Shown piece after piece: positions 45,927 through 56,796 of a stretch of DNA of 64,000 bases. Each line of letters opens with the position of its first letter. Position 1 is the stretch's first letter. The DNA comes from Gnetum montanum (Eukaryota > Streptophyta > Gnetopsida > Gnetales > Gnetaceae), in contig MNCI01009417.1 in assembly GCA_015680685.1 (NCBI GenBank), positions 532,061-596,060 of the forward strand. The letters are read 5' to 3'. Both the position numbers and the translations under genes were made by a program. The notes beneath the pieces were generated by a model. It was not told where the DNA came from. It saw only the letters and a program-made list of their open reading frames with translations, and made no database searches.

Positions 45927-47591
45927 TGAAACACCCAAAAAAATGCAAGGTCATTCTCGCTTCACCAAGTACGGAAATCCACGAAGCACTATGGCAGTTC
46001 TTCAGGAGAAGAACGTTCTGAGTTCAGACCAGCCAGTTCCGCAAATTTTCTACTTTGGGCATGGATAAGCTCTACATCATCCTGCCTATCTACCAAAGTA
46101 GCCCGCCCAGTCGACAGCTATGCTAAGTAGCCCGCCTATCTAGCAAGTTTTCTAAGTCACGAGGCCTGCTATGCTATGCTACGCTATGTAGTGTAGCAAG
46201 CTTCAAAAGATGATGACGGAATGAAGTGCTATGCTACGTTACGCCACGCAGCGTAGCATAACAACGACTTCACTACCCGCTCCCCTCGCTCGATTTTGAG
46301 TTCTGCAATGATGTCCCTTTCCGTCAGGAAGTCGCGGATCATGTTTGCTGCTATGCTACGCTGAGCTACATGGCACAACAAGGTGTAGCAATCCTGCAGA
46401 AGAGACAGGAGGTAGTTCGAAGGGCAGAGTCAACAGAGTTCGCAAGACTTGCATCGCAGGAGATAAGGTTTGCAAATCGGTAAAGCTTTCGCGACTAAGG
46501 CCAATTGCTACGCTACACTACGCTATGTAGTGTAGCATAGCGTAGCAAGCATGTGACATATAGTAGAATGCGCAACAAAGTGCTACACTACGCCAAGCAT
46601 GCTATGTCACAAAGGACAGCAAGGCATGTAGGTGGTTGTGCGACATCAATGCACTCCACTTAATCGGACCATTGGCACATGTCTCCAGACACTGACAGTG
46701 CAATTACGGCATAGTAGGATTGTAGTCATTGCATACAGGTTCACATCGCAACAGTCTTGTAGGTCCAATGATCACAAATGACATGAGTGGCGCCAGCAAG
46801 ACAACGAAGGCCCGAGGCATGTAGCATTTGAAACACCCCTTACGCACACCCTCGGTCCTATAAATACCCTGGAAAACAACATGCAAAAGAGGTATACAAT
46901 TTTTAAAGGTTGGCAATTTCAAAAGAGTTCACATCCTTCTTGAAAAAAACAACTTCCAAGGGGTGGGAACTTTGGAATTTTGAAACAAAGGCTTCTCCTC
47001 TCTCCAGCATTGTAACATCAAAGTCATATGTTTAACACTATAAATAGTGAGTCTCTCTCAGCTGGCATGGGGTCCCGTCTCCATTCTACCACCTTGGTAG
47101 AACCCTACATTAGTTGTACCCAATTCCACGTCCAAGCGCATAGTTCTTTTTGATTGACACGCCTTGGTAACTCTCAGGATTTCTGCACTCCGTCATGCTG
47201 TGCAACCGATTGTATCCACCCTGATCGAGCGAGTTTGTAGCTTTGGAGCGGTGCATGTTTCTAACTACACTTTACTTTATTTCTTGCTTGTTTTCTCATT
47301 TCGCATCATTTTTTTTATTCACCTTTAAGCATTACTTCGTACTACTGTCGCATTTTTTATAGTTTCTCTCCTGCTTCATTTACTTTCAAGCACTATCTTG
47401 CATTTTGCATTATTTACATTGCAAAAGGATATATTGACGCCGATGTAAGTCCCTGTTTGATCGACTAGACCGTTTAGGGCACCTCGTGTCTGCACACACC
47501 TAGCATGACCCTCCCACGAATACGGGATCAGAACTGTCGTGCCCGCCGAGCCCCTGGTGTTTTCCAACCGCTGATGTTTTCGATTGCTACA
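45927..47591 (+). repeat. 3' LTR of element B
   Basis: 1665 bp, partner of 29456-31148, with TATAAATA at 46859-46866 and the same TAGCRTAGC palindromic clusters (about 46168-46205, 46225-46265, 46505-46550 and 46580-46605). Differences from the 5' LTR include many C/T and G/A changes and small indels such as an extra short AGCCCGCC segment near 46100-46140. Confidence 0.9.
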
Positions 47592-48699
47592 AACAACATG
47601 CGAACTACTTTGAGCACAAGATCCATACTAAACTTAATGAGGATAGGCTCACGTTAGATTGTGGCTAGCCATAACTTTCAAATTTTTTCTTTAGATTCCT
47701 TTTTTTTTCTTTTGACATTGAGAAAGGGGATGGATTAAAAGGGTTGGTTTGCTTCTATATTTTTTTTATTTTTCTATTTTTTTTGAAAAGGGAAAATGAA
47801 GGCTAGGGTAAGGATTGCTGCCAAACCCCATCACACTCAAGAACTTATTACACTACCAATGAACATGGTCCTCAATTTTTTTTCTTTTTCTGAGGAAACT
47901 TTGCTCATGGTGTACTTCATTCTTAAGGTAGGAATTCCAACATGAGTATGGCCGATTAGCTACATTGCTAATGAACACAGTCCTTTCAGAACGTTGCCCA
48001 TGGTGTAGTTCAACCCTTATGTATGTGCCTTTAATTACAATTTGATAGCATCATAGCAGGTCTCCCAGGTGGCTAAGGGTTCTTAAGTGGAGATGAACAC
48101 ACTTCAACCTGTTGTTCACAAGGTAGCCATGGATCATCACACTTGAGGACTGGGGCTTATGAGAGGAAAAGTGGGGCTTTCCAAGGTCACCTAGTGATTA
48201 TGGCTAACCATTTTCCAACATCACATATCCTACACTCACATGATCATGATGATTACATGATAAGTTAGCACAAATCTCATGCTCCATAATCCAACATAAC
48301 TAAAGAAGGTAAAACCTTGAAAAAGATTGGGAAGAATCAAAGCATTATTGAAATATAAAATATAATAGTACTAGAATATATAAAGCATTATTTTTGAATG
48401 GTGTTATGATGACCCAACGCCAAGTAACACAAATGACCATAATGATTGTTAAAATCATATGCAAAGCAAAAATCAAAACAATATGTTAGGAAAGAAATGA
48501 TGGAAATGTAAAGAAAATATGCAAATGCAACTATATACAAATGAAATGCATGGTGAAGGGGAAGAAAACATGCAACTAAGAATCTACTAGGTGTCCATGT
48601 GGGGCACTTGAGAGTAGAAATGCTTAAAATGAAATGCATTAAAATTCCTATGTAACCTATGTCCTTAAAAATTAGCAATTTTTTATACATTGGAGTCAA
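47592..48699 (-). other. Element C region between integrase and insertion of B
   Basis: AT-rich with T-rich tracts near 47700-47790; no protein recognised. The minus-strand ORF 48388-48705 shows no domain and lies past the integrase C-terminus, so I regard it as chance. Confidence 0.5.
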
Positions 48700-49899
48700 T
48701 GACATCTACAATTTGGAATGGACCAGACCACATAGGAGAAAAATTAGTTTGAGGACTAGTCTAACCAGATGCTCTATCCCTCTTAAGAACCAAGTCACCT
48801 ACTTGAAATACTTTTGCTGCATATTTCTTATCGAACCATTTTTTGACAATTTGTTGATGACTACACAGATTTTTTATCACTTTAAACCTTTCAAGCTCTA
48901 GATTGAAAATGTCACATGTACATAATATTAGATGCTCTTTATCTAGTAAATAGTCTAAGTTGAATTGATATGTTGGAATTTGTAAATTAATTGGCACTAT
49001 TGATTCTTTTTCGTACACTAAATCGTATGGTGTAGTCTTGATTAATTCTTTTTAACGGATCCTATCTGCCCAAACTCCCCATTTTAGTTGTTTGTGCCAA
49101 GTTCATGGGTTTTGGACTATGATTTTCTTAATTCCATATAATATGATTTTGTTGGAGGACTTAGCCAAACCATTACCCTATGGATAATATTCGATTACCA
49201 CCTTGATAATGATGTTATGTTCTCTAGCCCAATTTGTAAACACTATGGAGATGAAGGTTGGTCCAGTTTCAACTACTAAAGCGTAAGGATACCCATACCT
49301 CAAGATTATATCATTTTCTAAGAAGCAAATGACCTCACAAGATGATGCAATTTTAGTTGCTTTTGCTTCTAACCAATGTGTGCAATAATTAGTGGCTGTT
49401 AAGAAAACTTGTGTAGGGTAGTAGACAAAGGATCAATCACTCCAATAAAATCTAAAGCCCATTGTGCAAATGGTCTAGTTTCTATTATAGGCTATAAAGG
49501 AATTGAACTCTTGGGGTCTTTACCCTTAAATATTTGACATTGAACACAAGTTCTATCCAAATTGTGAGCGTTGTTTATCATAGTAGGTCAATAATAACCA
49601 GCCCTCATGATTTTATGAACTAATGAAAAATATCTTATATGTCCTTCCTCGTGAAGCTATTTCATAGTGTTGTTTGCTTGTTCTTGGTCCAAGCACTTAA
49701 GGTATATCCCTTGGTAGTTCTTTCTAAATAGTTCACCACTCATTAGAGCGAATTTTAAACATTTTGATATTAAAAGCTTTCTCTTATATCTAGGTAAATC
49801 TGAGGGACAATGATGGAAGGTTAAATAAAATTTGATATCATCATACCATGGATCGTACAATCGATTGGGAGAAAATGGGATATTATTTTCTTCATTCAT
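48700..49899 (-). pseudogene. Element C integrase
   Basis: Minus strand. N-terminal zinc-binding HHCC region (HEEGHIRYFSLVH..CVQCQ), core ALDFIGVID with the first acidic residue, then VVETGPTFIS where the second catalytic position is E in place of D, and YYP-stop-GNGLAKSSNK where the third catalytic position is K. The C-terminal part is open at 48761-49018 (YEKESIVPINLQIP, GDLVLKRDRASG). There are also a frameshift around 49430 and several stops. Confidence 0.85.
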
Positions 49900-49999
49900 G
49901 GATAATATGTAAAAAGGAATTGATTCTTTATCTTTGGGTGCATTGCAACTTTCTGAAGTTGAGGCTTTGTCAATTATCTTGGAAAGGCCCCTCCCTCTA

Positions 50000-50455
50000 A
50001 CTAACTTGGCTACCTTCCATTAAATATCATACTCTTGCAACTTCATAACCCATTTAGCGCAATTTTTGCTAGGCTCTTGTAATTTAGCTAAAGCAATGGT
50101 GACTGGATTAGGGACAATGACATAAACCTTTGCATTCAACAGGTAGTAGCGAAATCTCTTTAAGGATTTTATTACAACATATAATTGCTTCTCTACAGGG
50201 TGAGTATTTTAATTCTACATTCGTTAAAGGTGTAGACATGAAAGCTATGGGTCTCTCACCTTGATGAACTATGTCTTGGATCAAGATAGCGATGGTAGTC
50301 ACGTTGCTAGAAAAAGCATATAAGTGAAATTCATTTTCATAACAAGGAGAAGCCAGCATAGGGACATCTATAATGGCCTCTTTGATAGCAAGGAAACCAT
50401 TCTTTATTTTTTCTATCCAATGCATATTACTATCTTTTTTAAGCATCTCATTCAA
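50000..50455 (-). pseudogene. Element C RNase H (Ty3 type)
   Basis: Minus-strand block of 115 residues at 50108-50455 with FLAIKEAIIDVPMLASPCY, FHLYAFSSNVTTIAILIQ and RPIAFMSTPL..ELKYSPCREA, the usual Ty3 RNase H following RT, then a frameshift to KFRYYLLNAKVYV. It removes RNA from the RNA:DNA hybrid in live elements. Confidence 0.8.
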
Positions 50456-51250
50456 TGGTTTAACTAATTCAGCATAGATGGGGATAAATCATCTAATGAA
50501 ATTGATTTTTCCGAAGAATTCCCTTAAATCAGTCTTGGACAAAGGGTAAGGTACTTCTAAAATTGCATTCACCCACTTGGGATCAATTACAATCCCCTCC
50601 TTGGCTACTATAGGACCTTGGAATTTACCTGTTTGATATCCAAAGATGAATTTCTTTGCATTCAAGGTAATACCAAATCATCTACATCTTATAAAAATTT
50701 TCTTAAGGTCTCTAAGGTGTGTATCGTGATCTTTGGAGAAAACAGTTAAGTCATCTAGGTAGATAATAATGCACTTTCTAATCAACCCCTCGAAAGTTTT
50801 GTTCATAGCTCTTTGAAAAGTATAGCCACTATTTATGAAGCCAAAGGACATTTTAATGAACTAAAAACTTCCCCATTTTGTCATGAAATCTGTTTTGTAC
50901 TGGTCTTTCTTATTCACTAAAATTTGATTATATCTTGAATACCCATCTCAAAAGGAATACATTTGAGCCTCATTCACAATTTGAAATAACTCCTCCATAA
51001 GGGGAAGTGGATAATTATCCTTAATGTACGAAGCATTAAGGTTATGGAAATCAATACATAACCTTAATTCACCAGTACATTTCACAATGGGCACTAAGTT
51101 TGATTTCTAACTGGAGTGTCTCACTAGGTAAATAACTTTTGGATTCTAGAAGCTTGTCAATTTCTATTTTCATGAGGGCTTCAATCTTCTAATTTACAAG
51201 TCTAAGTTTTTGCCTAAATGGTTTTATTTTTGGCCTAAGGGGAATTGTAT
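50456..51250 (-). pseudogene. Element C reverse transcriptase
   Basis: Scattered through frames on the minus strand: ELRLCIDFHNLNASYIKD, DGYSRYNQILVNKKDQ, MSFGFINSGYTFQRAMN and the catalytic IIYLDDLTVFSK (YLDD intact), then GKFQGPIVAKEGI and LREFFGKINFIR. Multiple stops and at least two frameshifts. Confidence 0.8.
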
Positions 51251-51554
51251 ATGTCATCACCAATGGATTGAAAGTTTTAAGGTCTTTGTAAGTCCAAGCT
51301 AGAACATCATTAAAGTCATTTAGTAATTTGACCAAGCTTTGTCTTTCATTTGAATGTAAACAAACTCTTATTTTAATAAGATATTGTCTTCCTTTCTTTT
51401 GAATCTAAATTGTTTCAGTCTCAACTAATGTTTTCCAATTAGTATTTTTGGACAAGTCTATGATCTTAATGTGCAATTCATCAAATAATGCTTCCCTAAT
51501 TGCTACTTCAGGAGATATTTTGTTTAAAAACACAACATCCTTTGATATATCTCC

Positions 51555-52106
51555 TTAATCACTAAATTCTCCTTTAGAAAATAGAAATTTACAAACATGG
51601 TCATCATTGTTGAACACTTGAAAAGAAAACACATTATCAAAGATAGAATAGGATTTTACCTTTTCAATAATAATTTCTAAATCCCAAGCATTGTCTTTGA
51701 ATGGTACATCCAAAGTGGTGGCCATTTGGGCTAGCACATCAAGAATGTAATTTTCCTCTCTTGGTACATGTCTAATGGTTACACATTCAAACTCTTTAAA
51801 CAATTCAAGAATGTAAGCTTTATATGCTTTCATGATAACATCTTTATCGTTAAAGGCTCCATTAACTTGGTTTACTATTAGTTGGAAGTCACTATAGATT
51901 TTAAGCTTGGACAAGTTGTAATATTGAGCTAAATTGATCCCATGTATGAGTGTTTCATATTTGACCATGTCGTTAGTCATAGGTTGCGAAAAATTATTGG
52001 CTTTAAGGATAGGAGCTTTGTCGGGAGGCATAAGCATTATTCCTGCTCCACACCATTTCTTGGAAGAGGCACCATCCACTCTTAGTATCCAAATGTTTAA
52101 GTTCAT
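51555..52106 (-). pseudogene. Element C extra RNase H (archaeal/RVT_3-type) located before RT
   Basis: 183 open residues without a stop: RVDGASSKKWCGAGIMLM, MVKYETLIHGINLA, LKIYSDFQLIVNQVNG and VPREENYILDVLAQMATTL. These are the four RNase H acidic positions in order (D of VDGAS, E of YETL, D of YSDF, D of LDVLA), all kept. It is the best preserved coding block of C. It lies between protease and RT, whereas Tat elements carry their second RNase H after the Ty3 RNase H. Confidence 0.82.
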
Positions 52107-52454
52107 GAAATCTAGAAAATCTATCCTCTAATTAAGGTAACAATGATCATCATCGAAGTTTGGTTCATCCTCTAATATTTCTTTGGTTAGAACCTCACTT
52201 ACATCCTTATCATTTCCTAATGGTGGTGGATCACCAAAAAGAAAAGTTCTTCCGTCATGTTGGTGGTATGGCAAAGTATGTTCATACACCTTTTCAAATT
52301 TCCTAAAAGCTTGATAATATTGGGTAGAATACGTGTACATAAAAGGGTTTATGCCTAGAGTTTCACTTATATTGTCATTCACCAAATATTTGCCAAGCCC
52401 TAGCTCAACTACTCCAACAAAGGGGTTGGTGTTTTGATTTCCTAGAGATTTACT
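52107..52454 (-). pseudogene. Element C linker between protease and extra RNase H
   Basis: Minus-strand open block at 52128-52385 with YSTQYYQAFRKFEKVYEH, FGDPPPLGNDKDVSEVL and LEDEPNFDDDHCYLN. No enzyme motif. The acidic end feeds into the RNase H frame, and a tyrosine/glutamate-rich linker of this kind is often seen in gypsy polyproteins. Confidence 0.5.
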
Positions 52455-52898
52455 CTATTGATCAAAAGTTGTTAACACTTGCTTATAAAAGGGTTTCCTA
52501 GGTATAGTCATATATTCACATTTTCCTTTGATAGGAATTAATAGTTCTAAGAAATTTGACCTAAAGAAGCCCCTAAACTTCGCTCCAACAGTCCTAGACA
52601 AGAGCACACCATAGGTAGGCAACATGTCAACTACTAGGATATTAGTGTAACATGTAAATATAGGATATTGTTTAAGTTGCATCTTCACTCCTTTCAATGA
52701 TCCTACTATAGGTATGTTAGATCCGTCGAGTTGAATCACAATTTTTATTTGTGGTACCATTTGTGCTTCTAAAACCTTACATACTTCAAGAGGTATGACA
52801 CTAATAGTTGCACCGAAATCCATCAAACAATTGTGGACATTCTTCCCTAAAATGATCAAGGTTGTTTGGAAAGGGGATTGAACTTTCTCTCTTGGCAT
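52455..52898 (-). pseudogene. Element C protease
   Basis: Retropepsin-like block on the minus strand: NCLMDFGATISVIPLEVC, where D-x-G-A is followed by the hydrophobic I-S-V-I-P of the family; the residue after the catalytic D is F, not the usual S or T. Then QLDGSNIPIVGSLKGV, YTNILVVDMLPTYGVLLSR and a basic tail. Cleaves the polyprotein in live elements; impaired here. Confidence 0.8.
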
Positions 52899-52913
52899 GG
52901 AATTGTTTGCATT

Positions 52914-54487
52914 CTATATTGATAGTGCATTAGGACTTTTCACAAAGTGAACTTTCCTTTCAGGGATTGTGGATTTTTCTTTTTCGATTACAGACATGTG
53001 AACTATATCCCGAATTGCTTCTTTCATTTCATTAAAGTATAAAAGGTCATACATTAAAATGTTAGCTCTAAGTTTCTTCAAATCCTCAACTAGATCATAA
53101 ATCTTAGATACGTCTTTGGCTTCTGGTTGAGATGGGGCTCTTCTAATTAGAAAAGGAGAGTTTGGTTGTTGTGGGGCATTTACTTGTGATGGCCCAATTT
53201 GGTTGTTTACATTGTTTTGACTAGGAACTCTCCTATTTGGAGATGTATAAGGATTATTCCTAGTTTGTTGCGGTGTGGTGTTCACAATGTTACTAAGTCT
53301 ACGATAGCATGTGTTATGTGGGTTGGGGTCACTTACCATGACTTGTTCAAACGAAGGCACTTCCTCATTCTTAGTTTCATGGGATACATTAAGGATCATA
53401 ACAAGGGATTTGTCATTTTGCTGACCTTGAGTATGATCGTCATATAATGCCAAGAATTGAGGATAAGTCCTCTTAGAATGTTGCCTCGTGTTGTGGAGGT
53501 AGCAATAATCATCATTGGCTAATGAACTTGGCTTTTCTGGTTGTATAAGATCCTTGTTATTCTTTCTCTTTAGTTCAACTACTTTGTTAGAAAGTTTTTA
53601 AAGTAAAGTTAATATCTAGGTCATTTGATCTTGAGTTTGAGTTGCAAGTTCAATAGGATTAGATACCTTATTTGGGCTAATGATGGACTGAATTAAGGCC
53701 TTCAATTGATCATCATTCAAACCAAGGTTAGATGGTAGGAATGAAGAAGATGTGGGACCTTAAAGAAACTATTTATTGGTTGAGCCATTTGAAGGGGAAT
53801 AGGATTTTGGAACATATTATTGGCCATTGGGAAAGTTGGTAGAGGTAGAGGGTTAGATTGCATGGGAGTACTAATGCTCATCATTCTGAATTGAGTTTGA
53901 ATGTTGTTCATAAGGGTGATTTGTTCTTGCTTAATGACATTAGCCATTGCTCCCTATATTTCTATTATGTTTGAATCAAATTTGATGGCATAGGCAAATA
54001 ATGGATTAATGGTAGAGAGGTAAAAGTTGAGGATGACATCGGGTTGTGGACGCATCTCACTTGGTACATAGGCAAGCTAATGAAGGAATCGTAGCTTGTA
54101 ATCTTGGAAATTTTCCCCAAGTAGCTTTCTTAAGCTTATGAAGTTACTTGATGCGATTGCAAGGCTTGTGAATTTGTCAAATTGAATCGAAAACTTATTT
54201 TTGAACTCCTGCCATGAGTCAATGGAGGCATTGGGGAGCATAAAAAACCATTGGGTTGCTTTGGTTCTAAATGTTGTCACAAACACCCTACATGCTACGT
54301 TGTTTTGTATAATGTTGTGGATGCCTAATAAGGTTTCAAAACATTGTATATGTTGGCGGGCATCACTAGTAGGGATTGTAGGGTCATAGAAAAAGTGTAT
54401 GTTCTAGAGTGATTTTCAGATATCGTGGTAGTTAGTAAAGTTAAAGGGGTTGCTAACCAAGGGAGCCAAGGGTTGATTGGCTACCAT
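52914..54487 (-). pseudogene. Element C gag
   Basis: Starts at the minus-strand ATG at 54487 (MVANQPLAPLV). The gag core lies at 54077-54286: VTTFRTKATQWFFMLPN, SWQEFKNKFSIQFDKF and LRKLLGENFQDYKLRF. A proline/methionine-rich part follows (53717-53947), then a frameshift, then a zinc-knuckle-like CYLHNTRQHSKRTY near 53500 with its last cysteine position Y, then 53453-52914, which ends in KIYDLVEDLKKLRANI and leads to the protease. Function: capsid and RNA packaging. Confidence 0.82.
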
Positions 54488-55197
54488 CCTAGTCCAAGTT
54501 CAACTATGAATAAAACTTGGAAAACATGAAGTTCTTTTTTCCCTTAATGTAAAGTGATGTATAGTTGGTTGACTAGGGGTAGAGGAGAGTTCACTCATAA
54601 AACAAAAATTACTAGAAATAAAACTATAAAATTGCATGAAAGAAAAGAAATATTGTAATATTATATATATATATATATATATAAACACTAAACTATGCTA
54701 TTTAAAAAAATATGCTTTTTTAAGAAAAGAACATAAATATAAAATTGTAATACTTATAAAATTAAAAAGGCCAACAATAAAATGCAAAATTTTAGGTAAA
54801 TAAATTTAAAATTGCAAAATTAAATAAAACCACCTTACCTACCCCAGGACTAAAGTAAGGATCGTCAAAATACAAATTCAAAAATGGGACTGAGAAATGA
54901 GGGTTTTTTAAAAAAAAAAATAAAGAAAAATGGGTGATGAGACTCGAAAGTTTTTAAGAAATGAACTTTTGAGAACAGGAAACAAAGGGCTCAAAAATTC
55001 TTTAAAAATATTTTTCAAGATAATGGTTGAAAATAGAAATTTTAAATAAAATAGGTTTGAAACAAGGTAAATAAATTTTATTGGAAATAAAAAAAAACAG
55101 GAACTAGAAAGGAACAAAAAATAGATATTTTAGAAAATGGAATAACAACAATTAGAAAAATGGCAAGAAAATTTGATAAAATAAAAGGTGGGAAAAA
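54488..55197 (-). other. Element C leader
   Basis: AT-rich untranslated sequence between primer site and gag. Contains a perfect (AT)n microsatellite at 54661-54683. ORFs here on the minus strand are F/L-rich translations of A/T tracts and not genes. Confidence 0.6.
54661..54683. repeat. (AT)n microsatellite
   Basis: About eleven uninterrupted TA dinucleotides. Confidence 0.95.
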
Positions 55198-55216
55198 GGC
55201 CCTCCTTCTACTGCCA
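55198..55216 (-). other. Primer-binding site of element C
   Basis: On the minus strand TGGCAGTAGAAGGAGGGCC, nine bases after the LTR end. It agrees with the site of B at 15 of 17 positions, so both elements probably use the same tRNA primer. Confidence 0.72.
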
Positions 55217-55225
55217 AAAAGGTGT

Positions 55226-56796
55226 TGATGCATAAAATTTGGATGCACCAACATTATGAAGAAAACTTGTTTTAGGAGATTATTGCCTAGGGTGCCTCCC
55301 ATATGTGTACGAAAACCCAGAACTAGTCTCAATTGGAGAGGGCTACGTGGCCCTTTGAAAATGAAGAACCAAACTGGAAAAATTAGAAATTTAAATTAAA
55401 TAATTATCTCAAGTACAATAAGTAACTAAAAAAGATGAATTTCCCCTGGTCTCATTATTGTTGATGGTGTCCACTACTAGGTAGGAAGACTACAACTACT
55501 ACCTAAAGAGGAAGAGAGTGAAAGAGAGACTGCCATATGAAGGTACTACCTACAAGAGAAGAGAAATAGAACTCAATTTTGCTATTCAATCCTGTCACCA
55601 ATTGACCTTGTGGGCACTTGCCAGTTACAACCCAAAAAAGGAAAGCAACCACTACTTGTAAGCTTCCCCTTTTTTTTACGTTACACACTCACTACTGTCA
55701 TTCTGATGCCATTCGTTTGCCTTTTGACTATCCATCTCACATGCACGTCACATGCCTGCTGCACCTTGAAGGCTTGACAAGTGCTACTATAGTGGGGGAA
55801 GGGGGGGAAGGAGAGACGAGAAAGAGAGTACACCATTGACTGTGCCTACAACTACTTACGCCTGTAATGGAAGGAGATAGAGAAGAGAGGCTAGTCATCC
55901 CTATCACCTACTGTGCTGCATGCACTATCTACTAGCTGACGCGCATTGGTCCAAAGCTACCATTCACACCATGGAGGCTACTAGTGGCATGCGCTAGTAC
56001 CATGTTCTCTACAATGTAGAGTCTACCTTCTTAGGAAGTCCTAGCCCCAAAGAGCTACCTTGTTACTGCCGACCCTACTTGAGAAAAGGAAGAGCCATTG
56101 CAGACCACAACTAAGAAAGAGACTGTTGCCTCTTCCCTCCCTAGCTATAACCTCCTAGATATGATTTTTGGGCCACTGGCTCCTCCTCCAACACCCCCAC
56201 CTAAAACACCGTCCAGGGAAACCATCACCAATACTCATGCCACATGTAACTCCTGCCATGTTCTGCCTATAACGCCTACCACAGGAACCTGCCACAATAA
56301 GCCTATTTTTTCCATTAGAATGTCCTCGTTTTTCATGCAAGTTCCTAGAAATATTTATTTCTTATTACACTATGCTGCATTTAAAAACCCTACAGTAATA
56401 TTATGTTGTGATTTTTGGCTAATATTTAAAATCATCAAATGATCATGATTTATGTTATTTGTCACATGGATCATGCCCATGTTATTTATCATATGCATTA
56501 TTTTTTATGGTTTTAGTTTCAACTAATGTTGCATTCATATGTACACCACAAACCTTGCTTACAGTTGCAACCAACTAGAAACCATGTACAATTAAAATTA
56601 ATTATCAAAGACCATGACATTGCAAACAAAAATAATAATAAATTGTATATCAGTTTCCAAGTATATGGCTTGGCTAGTTAAATTACCATGGTTAACCCTA
56701 TCAACAAAAAACTGTGAAGTTTGCTAATATTCTTTTTTTGTAGAATCCAAATTATTAATCATGGCCCTGTGCCTAGCATGGGCAAGGTTGACCTCA
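55226..56796 (-). repeat. 5' LTR of element C
   Basis: 1571 bp, partner of 27357-29130, alignable almost throughout. It lacks about 190 bp found at 28421-28620 in the other LTR. ORFs at 55503-55839 and 56098-56442 are chance frames in the LTR. Confidence 0.88.

Larger units (their letters stand above)
29456..47591 (+). mobile_element. Element B: 18.1-kb Tat/Ogre-like Ty3/gypsy retrotransposon with antisense gene
   Basis: LTRs 29456-31148 and 45927-47591 begin TGAAACACCC and end CTACA. Flanks AACAG (29451-29455) and AACAA (47592-47596) are the target duplication with one change. Order on the + strand: LTR, primer site, tandem-repeat leader, gag, protease remnant, antisense spliced gene on the minus strand, RT, RNase H, second (archaeal-type) RNase H, integrase, tandem repeats, purine tract, LTR. 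The second RNase H and the great size point to the Tat lineage. B is visibly richer in G+C than its surroundings. Confidence 0.9.
27357..56796 (-). mobile_element. Element C: Ty3/gypsy retrotransposon split by element B
   Basis: Two homologous LTRs, 27357-29130 and 55226-56796, enclose a minus-strand gag-pol with order gag, protease, RNase H-like, RT, RNase H, integrase. Its primer site adjoins 55226 and its purine tract adjoins 29130. Element B (29456-47591) sits between integrase and the 3' LTR. Without B and its target duplication, C is about 11.3 kb. No matching target duplication was seen (TCTAT before, ATAGT after), so the ends may have decayed or recombined. Confidence 0.85.

Noticed and set aside
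54500-55332. F/L-rich minus-strand ORFs considered as membrane proteins
   Set aside because: Translations of A/T-rich leader and LTR sequence of element C; no start context or homology.
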